A stretch of DNA of 64,000 nt from SZUA-547 sp963669265 (GTDB lineage: Bacteria; Pseudomonadota; Alphaproteobacteria; Rhodobacterales; Rhodobacteraceae), in contig OY769916.1 of the NCBI GenBank assembly GCA_963669265.1, forward strand, positions 682,001-746,000. The letters are read 5' to 3'. Below the pieces are notes generated by a model, which had not been told where the DNA came from, searched no databases, and saw only the letters and a program-made list of their open reading frames with translations. The translations under genes were made by a program, and so were the position numbers. Position 1 is the first letter of the stretch; every line of letters starts with the position of its first letter. This document shows, one piece after another, positions 17,490 through 26,503 of this stretch.

Positions 17490-18725
17490 ATGTTCGAACT
17501 CGCCATTTTAGGGGACTGGCTCGCCTTCGCGGTTCGCTGGCTTCACGTCATCACCGCGATCGCCTGGATCGGTTCCTCTTTCTATTTCGTCGCCCTCGAT
17601 CTGGGGCTGCGCAAGGTTCCAAACATGCCTGAAGGCGCCCATGGCGAGGAATGGCAGGTGCATGGCGGCGGCTTCTATCACATCCAGAAATACCTGGTGG
17701 CGCCTGAGGCGATGCCGGAGCATCTGGTCTGGTTCAAATGGGAAAGCTACGTCACCTGGCTGTCCGGGGCCGCGCTGCTAATGATTGTCTACTGGACCGG
17801 GGCGGAGCTGTTCCTGATCGACCCGGAAAAGGCGCCGCTGGAGACCTGGCAGGCGATCCTGATCTCGGGCGGATCGCTGGCGATCGGCTGGATCATCTAT
17901 GACTTCCTCTGCAAGAGCGAGCTGGGCGAAAAGCCGACAACGCTGATGGTGCTTCTCTTTATCTTGCTGGTGTTTATGGCCTACGGCTACAGCAACATCT
18001 TCACCGGCCGGGCGACCATGCTGCATCTGGGCGCGTTCACCGCGACGATCATGACCGCCAACGTGTTCTTCGTGATCATGCCGAACCAGCGCGTCGTGGT
18101 GGCGGACCTGAAAGCCGGCCGCACGCCGGACCCGAAATACGGCAAGATCGCCAAGCTGCGCTCGACCCACAACAACTACCTGACGCTGCCGGTTCTGTTC
18201 CTGATGCTGTCGAACCACTACCCGCTGGCCTTCGCCACCGAGTACAACTGGCTGATCGCTGCGCTGGTGTTCCTGATGGGCGTCACGATCCGGCATTTCT
18301 TCAACACGATGCACGCGGGCGGCGGCCTGAAATGGTGGACCTGGGCGGCGACTGTGGGGCTGTTCCTGCTGATCGTCTGGATCTCCACCGCGCCGCTGCG
18401 CCACGCGGATTACGACACGGCGGAGGCGCGCCCGCTGCACGCCTTCGAGCAGCGCTACGCCGAGGCTGAGGGATTTGAGGAGGTGCAGGAGATCGTGCTG
18501 GGCCGCTGCTCCATGTGCCATTCCCGCGAACCGGCCTGGGACGGCATCGGCGTCGCCCCCAAGAACGTGCTGCTTGAAACCCCTGCGGAGATCGCCGGGG
18601 CCGCGCAGGAGATCTTCCTGCAGGCGGGCGTGACCACGGCCATGCCTCCCGCGAACGTCTCGTGGATGGAGGAGGAAGAGCGTCAGAAGATCATCAAATG
18701 GTATCAGACGGCCAAAGATGGGTGA
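17490..18725 (+). CDS. puuD: Membrane urate hydroxylase with C-terminal cytochrome c domain
   Basis: This 411-residue PuuD-type urate oxidase has eight or so transmembrane helices (about 1-300) and then a periplasmic cytochrome c domain with the haem motif CSMCH at residues 340-344. It oxidises urate to 5-hydroxyisourate and passes electrons to the respiratory chain, unlike soluble uricase. Family signatures are VRWLHVITAIAWIGSSFYFV and MPNQRVVVADLKAG. The ATG at 17490 after GGGAGG is preferred to a start 28 codons upstream because the protein then opens at the first helix. It is divergent from its LysR regulator. Confidence 0.95.
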   Translation: MFELAILGDWLAFAVRWLHVITAIAWIGSSFYFVALDLGLRKVPNMPEGAHGEEWQVHGGGFYHIQKYLVAPEAMPEHLVWFKWESYVTWLSGAALLMIVYWTGAELFLIDPEKAPLETWQAILISGGSLAIGWIIYDFLCKSELGEKPTTLMVLLFILLVFMAYGYSNIFTGRATMLHLGAFTATIMTANVFFVIMPNQRVVVADLKAGRTPDPKYGKIAKLRSTHNNYLTLPVLFLMLSNHYPLAFATEYNWLIAALVFLMGVTIRHFFNTMHAGGGLKWWTWAATVGLFLLIVWISTAPLRHADYDTAEARPLHAFEQRYAEAEGFEEVQEIVLGRCSMCHSREPAWDGIGVAPKNVLLETPAEIAGAAQEIFLQAGVTTAMPPANVSWMEEEERQKIIKWYQTAKDG

Positions 18726-18788
18726 GGAGTGAGTGACGCGAAGCTTATGCCGATATCGACAGTGGCCAAGCGGCAAACACAGTACTTT

Positions 18789-19277
18789 TCATCCAACTTC
18801 GTTCAAATCAGCTGCGTCGGTAAAACGTTCCATCACGTCGTTAATATTTTGCTTTGCGCTATCCATCTTCATTGGAACCACGCTCATAACCTGAGCGGCA
18901 ATCGTAACGCTCGTGATTTGCTGTTCTGTTGGCGCAAGTTCGAAAAAGTCTGTGGTTACGAAGGAAGGTTTGCCGTTGATCTCACAAACTGACTGAGACA
19001 GCACCAACGAGTTCGGCCGTATGATCCTAAACTGGCTTACATTTCTACCAATCACTTTATTGCGCCAACGAACTTCGATAACTTCCTGACCGCCCTCGCA
19101 AAAGTTGCATTCTACGAGGCGCTTGCGTTGATTGGGAACACTTAAGAATTTCTTTCGCAGGCCTGCGTCTGCCCAACGGCTGAAAAGCGCTTCCGCAGAA
19201 ATTAAAAACTCCCGCTTTGCCGTCACGACAAAGCTTCGGGACGTCTGCATAACTTCATCCATCCCAATGTGCGTCAA
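18789..19277 (-). CDS. Hypothetical protein, SRPBCC/AHSA1-like
   Basis: This 162-residue protein looks like a weak START/SRPBCC-fold member: a first strand (SFVVTAKREFLISAEALFSRWAD) followed by a long beta-rich middle and a C-terminal helix (residues about 135-157). I am not certain of the family. Its ATG overlaps the stop of the adenine deaminase gene (ATGA), so it is coupled to the purine operon. Its DNA is visibly poorer in G+C than its neighbours, and its codons differ, which suggests recent acquisition. A link to purine breakdown is only positional. Confidence 0.6.
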   Translation of the reverse strand: MTHIGMDEVMQTSRSFVVTAKREFLISAEALFSRWADAGLRKKFLSVPNQRKRLVECNFCEGGQEVIEVRWRNKVIGRNVSQFRIIRPNSLVLSQSVCEINGKPSFVTTDFFELAPTEQQITSVTIAAQVMSVVPMKMDSAKQNINDVMERFTDAADLNEVG

Positions 19278-20296
19278 CGTAGATGCGTATTAGCCAGATC
19301 CTCCACCTTGTCCAGATGGCTCTGCTTTTCCTCATCGGGCAGGAACGACGCTTTGAAGGAGTTTTTGGCGAGCGCGACGACATCCGCCGCCGACAGGTTC
19401 AGCGCCTGCTGCACGGCCTTGTAGTTTTCACCGATATAGCCGCCGAAATAGCTGGGATCGTCGGAATTAACCGTCACCAGCAACCCGGCGTCGAGCGCCT
19501 TTTTGACCGGGCTCGCCTCCAATGAGAGGATGCCCTTCAGACGCAGGTTCGACAGCGGGCACATCGTCAGCGGCGTTTGCTCCTGCGCCAGCCGGGTCAC
19601 CAACGCCGGATCGTCCAGCGCCCGGTTGCCGTGATCGACGCGCCGCACTTTCAGATCGTCCAGAGCCTCTGTGACATATTCCGCCGGCCCCTCTTCGCCC
19701 GCATGGGCGACGGGAACGAAGCCTTCGCGCCGCGCCTCGGCGTAGACGCGAGAGAATTTCGACGGCGGGTGTCCTTTCTCTGAGGAATCCAGCCCCACGC
19801 CAAAGATCTGCTCTTTGCTCCGGCAGGCGCATTCAAGCGCATCGAACGCCTCGTCCTCCGGCAAATGCCGCAAAAAGCACATGATCAGCTTTGACGTGAT
19901 GCCGAAATCGTTTCGGCCCGCCTCCAGACCGCTGGAGATCCCGTCGAGCACGGTCTCAAACGCGACGCCGCGTTCGGTATGGCCCTGCGGGTCGAAGAAG
20001 ATCTCCACATGGGTCACGCCCTGCCCCGCGACCTTTTCAAGATAGGCGTAGGTCAGGTCGTGAAAGTCGCGCTCATGGATCAGCACCGACATGCCTAGAT
20101 AATAGAGGTCCAGAAAATCCTGCAGGTTCTCGAACTGATAGGCCTCGCGCACATCCTCGACCGAGTCGTAGGGAAGCTCGACATTGTTCCGCTTGGCGAG
20201 CGCCAGCATCATCTCCGGCTCCAGCGTGCCTTCGATATGCAGGTGCAGTTCCGCCTTCGGCAAATCGTCGATCAGGGTCTCGATCGATTGGGTCAT
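19274..20296 (-). CDS. Adenine deaminase (adenosine-deaminase-fold)
   Basis: This 340-residue member of the amidohydrolase superfamily (COG1816) has the metal and catalytic motifs AELHLHIEGTLEPE (about 15-28), AHAGEEGP, DHGNRALDD and NSDDPSYFGGY. The EGTLEPE and DP(S/A)YFGG forms, plus LDSSEKGHPPSKF, are those I associate with experimentally shown bacterial adenine deaminases such as Pa0148 rather than with classical adenosine deaminases. The proposed reaction is adenine to hypoxanthine, feeding XdhAB. It follows guaD by 15 nt in the xdh operon. Confidence 0.85.
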   Translation of the reverse strand: MTQSIETLIDDLPKAELHLHIEGTLEPEMMLALAKRNNVELPYDSVEDVREAYQFENLQDFLDLYYLGMSVLIHERDFHDLTYAYLEKVAGQGVTHVEIFFDPQGHTERGVAFETVLDGISSGLEAGRNDFGITSKLIMCFLRHLPEDEAFDALECACRSKEQIFGVGLDSSEKGHPPSKFSRVYAEARREGFVPVAHAGEEGPAEYVTEALDDLKVRRVDHGNRALDDPALVTRLAQEQTPLTMCPLSNLRLKGILSLEASPVKKALDAGLLVTVNSDDPSYFGGYIGENYKAVQQALNLSAADVVALAKNSFKASFLPDEEKQSHLDKVEDLANTHLR

Positions 20297-20311
20297 GGGG
20301 GCGAAAACCTT

Positions 20312-21613
20312 TTAGCTGGAGGAGAGTTTCTGCGCCTCTCCGCTGACATATGTCTGAACAACGGCGCGATCATCGCCCATAATCTGCAGGACGAAAAGCT
20401 CTTCCGCCAGGGTCGTCGCGCGCTCCATGCGCAGCGCCATCGCGCCGGTCGCGGAACTGTCGAGCACCACCACATCCGCCTCTGTCCCCACCGCGAGCGT
20501 GCCGATCTTGTCCTCAAGGCCCAGCGCTACCGCGTTGCCGCGCGTGATCCAGTGAAAGGCCCGATAGGGGTGCAGTTTCTGGTTCTGAAGCTGCAGCACC
20601 TTGTAGCCTTCGTTCATGGTCTGCAGCATCGAGTAGCTGGTGCCGCCGCCGACATCGGTGGCGACGCCATTGACGATCCCGCGCGCGCGCAGCCCGGCGT
20701 CGTCGAAAAGGCCGCTGCCCAGGAACAGGTTGGAGGTTGGACAGAAGACCGGCCGCGCCCCGGTTTCGGCCAGCACGCCGATCTCGCGATCCTTCAGATG
20801 GATGCAGTGGCCAAGGAACATTTTCGGGCTCAGGAGGCCATAACTCTCATAAACATCCAGATAGTCCCGCGCGTCGGGATAGAGCTCTGCCGTAAAGGCG
20901 ATTTCGTCATGATTTTCAGACAGATGCGTCTGGACGTAACACTCCGGATGCTCCGCCGCCAGCGCGCCGGCCATCTCCATCTGCGCGGGCGTCGAGGTGA
21001 TGGCGAAGCGCGGCGTGATCGAATAGAGCGCCCTGCCCTTGCCGTGCCAGGCGTCGATCAGAGCTTTGGTGTCGTCATAGCCCGATTGCGGCGTGTCCGT
21101 GACGCCCTCGGGCGCATTTCGATCCATCATCACCTTTCCGCCGATCATGCGCATGTCGCGGCGCGCGGCCTCGGTGAAATAGGCGTCTGCGGATGTCTTG
21201 TGCACCGAGCAGAACGCCGACGCGGTCGTGGTGCCATGGGCGATAAGCTGCTCGAAGAATCGCTCCGCCATGCGCGCCGCCAGCGCGGCGTCCGCATACC
21301 GGCTTTCCTCGGGGAAGGTGTAGGTGTTCAGCCAATCCAGCAGCTGGGCGCCCCAACTGGCGATTACCTGGCTCTGGGGAAAATGGATATGCGGATCGAT
21401 GAACCCGGCCATCAGCAGATGCGGCCGGTGGTCGACGATTTCAGCCGTCGGCGCCTGCGCGGCGATATCCGCATGATCGCCCGCCGCCTTGATCAGGCCG
21501 CCCTCGACCAGCAGCGCGCCATCTTCCAGGTAGTCGAAAGAGGATTCGTCGTCAGGGCCTTGCGGCTCGGACTTAAAGCTCAGAATGCGGCCGCGAAGGA
21601 TCTTGACGCTCAT
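20312..21613 (-). CDS. guaD: Guanine deaminase
   Basis: This 433-residue amidohydrolase turns guanine into xanthine. It has the zinc motif GFIDPHIHFPQ (about 72-82), the guanine deaminase signature TTTASAFCSVHKTSA, HLSEN, GHCIH and the late Asp of NGVATDVGGGTSYSM. The ATG at 21613 is selected because the protein then opens with MSVKILRGRILSF, as in the family. It lies in the xdhABC-permease-guaD-adenine deaminase series on the minus strand. Confidence 0.95.
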   Translation of the reverse strand: MSVKILRGRILSFKSEPQGPDDESSFDYLEDGALLVEGGLIKAAGDHADIAAQAPTAEIVDHRPHLLMAGFIDPHIHFPQSQVIASWGAQLLDWLNTYTFPEESRYADAALAARMAERFFEQLIAHGTTTASAFCSVHKTSADAYFTEAARRDMRMIGGKVMMDRNAPEGVTDTPQSGYDDTKALIDAWHGKGRALYSITPRFAITSTPAQMEMAGALAAEHPECYVQTHLSENHDEIAFTAELYPDARDYLDVYESYGLLSPKMFLGHCIHLKDREIGVLAETGARPVFCPTSNLFLGSGLFDDAGLRARGIVNGVATDVGGGTSYSMLQTMNEGYKVLQLQNQKLHPYRAFHWITRGNAVALGLEDKIGTLAVGTEADVVVLDSSATGAMALRMERATTLAEELFVLQIMGDDRAVVQTYVSGEAQKLSSS

Positions 21614-21686
21614 GTTCTCAGGTTCCGCTTGCAGGTTGGGCAGGCCGTTTCCGGCCCGCCTTCGCATTTTGGTTGGTTCGCGCCGT

Positions 21687-23267
21687 TCAGCGCGCTTCGG
21701 GAAGCGGTTCTTCGGTCACCATTTCCTCATTGATCTCCCCGGCGTCCTTGTGAACAACCGGATAGATCAGCAGGAAGGCACCGGCGATCAGGTAGCCCGC
21801 AACGATGCCGCTGAACTCGGGCATATGCAGGCTCGCGCCGTGGATGATCCCCACCGCCGACATCGCCGCCGCCGCCAGAGCGAAGCCGCCTGCATTTTTG
21901 AAGTTGCCGTCGATCGTACTGGCGACGATCGCGCCCCAGATTAGGCCGGTGATGATCGCGCCCTGCGACAGCGCCAGATGGCCGGCGTAGTGCGCGCCCT
22001 GCTGCAGCATCGCGGCGGTCAAAGCCGGATCGCCCAGGTTCGGCAATCCTTCGACGCCCGAAGCCCCCAGAGCACCCATCAGCGAGCCCCATTTCACCAT
22101 CAGGAAGGCCGAGACATGGGGCATCATCGCGATCGTCACGGCCGCCATATGCTCGGTCTTGATCGAATGCGCTGTGTTGGTGATCAGGCTGAGCGCGACG
22201 AACACCAGGATCGGCGCGGCCGCGGCCACTGGGATCAGGTTGCTGAGGAAGGCCAGCAGACCGAAGAACGCGGCCAGCGGGATCACAATAGCGACGCCCA
22301 TGATGTAGCCGGAATGCGCGCCCATGCGCTTATAGGCCGGGTGGCCGATATAGACCGTGGTCGGGAACGGGGAGCCGAAGACGGCGCCCAGCATAGTGCC
22401 GAACCCATCGGTCAGCTGGCAGGTCGCGACCGGATAGTGATCGCCCGCGGCCTCCGCCGATTCCACGTTGTTCATGGTCTCGATGAAGTTGTAGATCTGC
22501 ACCGGAACCAGCACCAGGAACAGCTCTGGATTGGTCAGCAGATACTGCACGCCGACCATCATGTCGCCGATATAGGGGATTGGCGGATAGAAGCCGACGC
22601 CCTCGAACGAGATGGTCGAATGTCCGCTGACCAGCCCCACCATGGTGCCGACGCCCAGCGCCAGCAGACCCGCGGGGATGTTGTAGGGCAGCTTGAAGCG
22701 CCCGACGAGGCCCCAGAGGATGATGATCATCGAAGCGAAGCCGATGAACGGATCCTCGAACACCTCGGCCAGCGGAACGGTGCCGATAAAGACCAGCGCG
22801 ATGCCGCAGAGCGTGCCCAGCATGCCCGCGCGCGGGGTCACCCGCTTCAGGAACGGACCGATAATGGCGCCCAGCGCAGCCACGACGCCGCCCAGGAAGC
22901 CCGCGCCGATGCCGACCTGCCAGGCCAGCGTCGCGTCGTTCGTGCTCCAATAAATCGGGCCTATGACGCCGAAGAGATAGACGAACATCACTGGCGTCGA
23001 GATGCCATAGGGCAGCGCGGTCACATCCTTTCCGCTCTGGGCGGCGGCGCGCTTGGCCAGAAAGACATAGACCAGAATGCCGGCGATAATAGCGACCGCC
23101 GCGCCCGGCACGATGCGACCGAACACGATCTCCGGCGGCATCTGGAACACGAACTGGCAGATGCCGGTCAGCACGATCAGGTTGATCAGGTTGTCGGTGA
23201 ACAACGCCCAGAAGGCGCTGGAGTCGCTCCGCACGACCATTTTGTAGTCGTAAGTACTTGATGACAT
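21687..23267 (-). CDS. NCS2/AzgA-like purine permease
   Basis: This 526-residue polytopic protein has about 12-14 helices and is related to the adenine/guanine/hypoxanthine (AzgA-type) branch of the nucleobase transporters. It has ALPYGISTPVMFVY in the first half and ETMNNVESAEAAGD plus FGSPFPTTVYIGHPAYKRMGA in the second. It likely imports purine bases for the deaminases and xanthine dehydrogenase encoded alongside. A very good AAGGAG stands before the ATG. Together with the permease at 12575 the locus has separate carriers for early and late intermediates. Confidence 0.88.
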   Translation of the reverse strand: MSSSTYDYKMVVRSDSSAFWALFTDNLINLIVLTGICQFVFQMPPEIVFGRIVPGAAVAIIAGILVYVFLAKRAAAQSGKDVTALPYGISTPVMFVYLFGVIGPIYWSTNDATLAWQVGIGAGFLGGVVAALGAIIGPFLKRVTPRAGMLGTLCGIALVFIGTVPLAEVFEDPFIGFASMIIILWGLVGRFKLPYNIPAGLLALGVGTMVGLVSGHSTISFEGVGFYPPIPYIGDMMVGVQYLLTNPELFLVLVPVQIYNFIETMNNVESAEAAGDHYPVATCQLTDGFGTMLGAVFGSPFPTTVYIGHPAYKRMGAHSGYIMGVAIVIPLAAFFGLLAFLSNLIPVAAAAPILVFVALSLITNTAHSIKTEHMAAVTIAMMPHVSAFLMVKWGSLMGALGASGVEGLPNLGDPALTAAMLQQGAHYAGHLALSQGAIITGLIWGAIVASTIDGNFKNAGGFALAAAAMSAVGIIHGASLHMPEFSGIVAGYLIAGAFLLIYPVVHKDAGEINEEMVTEEPLPEAR

Positions 23268-23322
23268 TTATTTTCTCCTTGCTACCGGGTTGCGGCGCTC
23301 CCACGCGTCACCCGGAGTGTCG

Positions 23323-24171
23323 TCAATCGGGGATCTGGCTGGTTTCCCCGATTTTCCCCCGGTTCGTTTCTGTAGAAAGTTCGTCTTGCTCCGCCGTCAG
23401 CGCAGCGATCACTTCGGCGGCGACCTGCGCCGCGATCACCTGCGGGCGTTTGTCGGAGCCGCCGCCGGCGCCGATCGGACAGGTCAACGCCGCATCCGGG
23501 CGCTCGCGCCAGTTCTTGAACTGCGCGCGTTTGGTGGCCGATCCGATCATGCCGACATAGGCGGCGTCGCCCCGGTCGAGCGCCTCCGCCGTCAGCAGGA
23601 AGTCCAGCGAATGGTCATGGGTCAGGATCACGAAGGCGCTTGCGGGCGTCGCCGACCTGACCACGCTCTCGGGCAAGGCGCTCAGCCGCGTTTCCACCGG
23701 CGCCGTGTTGAGCGCCAACTCCTCCGGCCGCGTATCGACGAGGATCGCTTTCACAGGCAGCAACGCCAGACACTGCGCCAGGGCCCGGCCCACATGGCCC
23801 GCGCCGAACACGTAGACATGGGGATACGCGGACTCTTCCATCACCGACTCGGCGATCACATCCGCCCGATCCGCCGAACTGAGACGGCGCAGGGTGATCT
23901 CAACGCGTCCGCCGCAACACTGGCCGATCTCCGGGCCGAGCGGCACGTCCATGAACCCCGTCGCCTCGCCCCGCCCGAGCATCGCGCGGGCTTCGTCGAT
24001 GGCCATGTATTCAAGCTGTCCGCCGCCAATCGTGCCATGGATCGCGTCTGCAGCCACATGGATCACGGCCCCCGTCTCACGCGGCGAGGATCCACGGACG
24101 CGGGTCAGGCGCGCCTCGGCGACCACCTCATGCGCCGTCAGAAAAGCTTGGAGGCGATTGGCCTCAGTCAT
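23323..24171 (-). CDS. xdhC: Xanthine dehydrogenase accessory protein XdhC
   Basis: This 282-residue protein inserts the sulfurated molybdenum cofactor into XdhB. It has the XdhC/CoxI N-terminal domain (VRGSSPRETGA, TIGGGQLEY, GQCCGG) and a C-terminal Rossmann domain with YVFGAGHVG and GMIGSATKRA. Its start overlaps the xdhB stop by eight bases. The order xdhA-xdhB-xdhC is the standard one. Confidence 0.95.
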   Translation of the reverse strand: MTEANRLQAFLTAHEVVAEARLTRVRGSSPRETGAVIHVAADAIHGTIGGGQLEYMAIDEARAMLGRGEATGFMDVPLGPEIGQCCGGRVEITLRRLSSADRADVIAESVMEESAYPHVYVFGAGHVGRALAQCLALLPVKAILVDTRPEELALNTAPVETRLSALPESVVRSATPASAFVILTHDHSLDFLLTAEALDRGDAAYVGMIGSATKRAQFKNWRERPDAALTCPIGAGGGSDKRPQVIAAQVAAEVIAALTAEQDELSTETNRGKIGETSQIPD

Positions 24172-26488
24172 CAGATTGCCCCTGCAGGCGCTCCACCGCC
24201 ATCAGCACCCGCTCTGGCGTCGCCGGCGAGTCGAGGCGCGGACAGGTCCGATACTCGTCGACACTGGCGACCGCCATAGACAGCGCCTCCAACACCGAGA
24301 TTCCCAGCATGAAGGGCGGCTCACCCACGGCCTTAGATCGCTTGATCGTCCGCTCTTTGTTCACCGACCATTCGGCCAGCTTCACATTGAACTCGCGCGG
24401 ACGGTCCGAGGCGAGCGGGATCTTGTAGGTCGACGGGGCGTGGGTGCACAGACGACCCGCGTCGTCCCACCAAAGCTCCTCTGTCGTGACCCAGCCCATG
24501 CCTTGAATGAACGCGCCTTCGACCTGCCCCTTGTCAAGGATTGGGTTCAGCGACTTGCCCACATCGTGAAGGATATCGGTCCGATCGACCTGATATTCGC
24601 CCGTCAGCGTGTCGATGCTGACTTCGGAAAGCGCGGCCCCATAGGCGTAGTAATAGAATGGCCGACCGGTGCCACTGGCGCGATCCCAGTGGATCTTCGG
24701 CGTCTTGTAAAACCCTGCGGCGGAAAGCTGTACGCGCGCCATATAGGCCTGCTTGATGAAATCGTTGAACGGGACCACCTCGTCCCGGATCTGCACGGCG
24801 TTGCCGACAAAGCTGACTTCTGAGGCGTCCGCCTGCCAGCGCTCGGCGGCGAAGGCGACCAGACGCGCTTTGATCTGCTCGCAAGCGTCGAGCGCCGCCA
24901 TGCCGTTGAGATCGGATCCGGACGACGCCGCCGTCGCGGACGCGTTCGGCACTTTCTCGGTCGTGGTCTTGGTGATCTTGATCGTCTTGAAATCGACCTG
25001 AAACGCGTCTGCGACCACCTGAGCGACCTTGGTGTTCAGGCCCTGCCCCATCTCGGTCCCGCCATGGTTCAGATGGATCGAGCCGTCATTGTAGATATGC
25101 ACCAGCGATCCGGCCTGATTGTACCAGGTCGCGGTGAAGGAGATGCCGAACTTCACCGGCGTCAGCGCGATGCCCTTGCGGATGATTCCGCCCTTGGCGT
25201 TCCAGTCCAGCACGGCCTGACGGCGGGCCTGATAGTCGGCGTCTTCCTCCAGTTCCGTAACCAGCCGATCCAGAATGCTGTCCTCTACCGTCTGGTGATA
25301 GGGCGTGACGTTCCGGTCTTCCGTTCCATAGAAATTCAGCTTGCGGATCTCCAGCGGATCCTTGCCCAGCTGGTAGGCGATTTCCTCGATGATCCGCTCG
25401 GCTATTATGACGCCCTGCGGGCCGCCAAACCCCCGGAAGGCGGTATTGGAGACGGTGTTGGTCTTCATCGGGTGAGAAACCAGCCGCACATGCGGATAGT
25501 AGTAAGCGTTGTCCGCGTGAAAGAGCGCGCGGTCGGTGACCGGGCCTGAAAGGTCGGAGGAGAACCCGCAACGCGCGGCCCAGGATCCCTCGACCGCCTG
25601 AATGCGCCCCTCGCTGTCGAACGCGACGTCGTAGTCGACGATGAAGTCGTGGCGCTTGCCGGTCGCGGTCATGTCGTCGTCCCGGTCTGGACGGATCTTC
25701 ACCGCCTTGTTCCACTTTTTCGCGGCGATCGCGGCGACGGAGCAAAAGAGGTTCATCTGGGTCTCTTTGCCGCCGAACCCGCCGCCCATGCGCCGAACGT
25801 TCACTGTGACTGCGTTCGAGGACACGCCCAGAACGGTCGCCACCATATGCTGCGCCTCGGTCAGGTTCTGCGTGGAGGAATAGACGATCACATCCTCGTC
25901 CTCGCCCGGAATGGCGAGCGCGATATGACCCTCCAGATACATGTGGTCCTGACCGCCAACCTCCATGCGGCCCTGGATCCGATGCTCGGCGGTCGCAAAC
26001 CCGGCTTCGACGTCGCCGCGCTCCAGTTTCAGCGGCGCGGTGACATGCGGATAGCCGGCCTCCTGCGCTTCATCGGGGCGGAGAGCGTGGGGGAGTTTTT
26101 CATAGGTGATCTTCGCCTTCAGCGCCGCGGCGCGGGCGATATCCCGGGTCTCTGCGACCACCGCAAAAATCGGCTGCCCCCAGAACTCCACCCTGCCGTC
26201 GGCGAAGATCGGTTCGTCATGCAGATGGGTCGGGCTGACATCGTTGACGCCGGGAATATCCTCTTTGGTCAGGACGCCGACCACGCCGGGCGCGGCGGCG
26301 ACCTCGCTCAGATCCATCGCCTCGATCGTGCCATGCGCGACGGTCGAGAGGCCCAGATAGGCGTGCAGCGAATCCGCCGGCAGCGGCATGTCGTCGATAT
26401 ATTCGGCGCTGCCGCTCACATGTTTGGGCGCGGAATCGTGGCGCAGATCGGTGTGGACGCCGCCCTGGATGGTTGCTTGCTGTGTCAT
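24164..26488 (-). CDS. xdhB: Xanthine dehydrogenase, molybdopterin-binding subunit
   Basis: This is the 774-residue large subunit that oxidises hypoxanthine and xanthine to urate at the molybdenum centre. Recognised parts are the N-terminal HVSGSAEYIDD, the MGGGFGGKETQ loop (about 233-243), the FRGFGGPQG segment and the late GEPPFMLGISV with the region of the catalytic Glu. It acts with XdhA, 15 nt upstream, in the cytoplasm. GGGGAGAG precedes its ATG. Confidence 0.97.
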   Translation of the reverse strand: MTQQATIQGGVHTDLRHDSAPKHVSGSAEYIDDMPLPADSLHAYLGLSTVAHGTIEAMDLSEVAAAPGVVGVLTKEDIPGVNDVSPTHLHDEPIFADGRVEFWGQPIFAVVAETRDIARAAALKAKITYEKLPHALRPDEAQEAGYPHVTAPLKLERGDVEAGFATAEHRIQGRMEVGGQDHMYLEGHIALAIPGEDEDVIVYSSTQNLTEAQHMVATVLGVSSNAVTVNVRRMGGGFGGKETQMNLFCSVAAIAAKKWNKAVKIRPDRDDDMTATGKRHDFIVDYDVAFDSEGRIQAVEGSWAARCGFSSDLSGPVTDRALFHADNAYYYPHVRLVSHPMKTNTVSNTAFRGFGGPQGVIIAERIIEEIAYQLGKDPLEIRKLNFYGTEDRNVTPYHQTVEDSILDRLVTELEEDADYQARRQAVLDWNAKGGIIRKGIALTPVKFGISFTATWYNQAGSLVHIYNDGSIHLNHGGTEMGQGLNTKVAQVVADAFQVDFKTIKITKTTTEKVPNASATAASSGSDLNGMAALDACEQIKARLVAFAAERWQADASEVSFVGNAVQIRDEVVPFNDFIKQAYMARVQLSAAGFYKTPKIHWDRASGTGRPFYYYAYGAALSEVSIDTLTGEYQVDRTDILHDVGKSLNPILDKGQVEGAFIQGMGWVTTEELWWDDAGRLCTHAPSTYKIPLASDRPREFNVKLAEWSVNKERTIKRSKAVGEPPFMLGISVLEALSMAVASVDEYRTCPRLDSPATPERVLMAVERLQGQSDD

Positions 26489-26503
26489 CTCTCTCTCCCC
26501 GGA

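Noticed and set aside
20237..21733. Long open frame (498 codons) on the plus strand opposite guaD and the adenine deaminase gene
   Set aside because: It lies antisense to two well-supported enzymes, has no family resemblance, is rich in Arg/His as expected of a shadow frame in G+C-rich DNA, and has no ribosome site.
21978..23261. 427-codon plus-strand frame opposite the AzgA-like permease gene
   Set aside because: Its translation is Asp/His/Gln/Arg-rich, typical of the antisense of membrane-protein codons; the minus-strand permease is certain.
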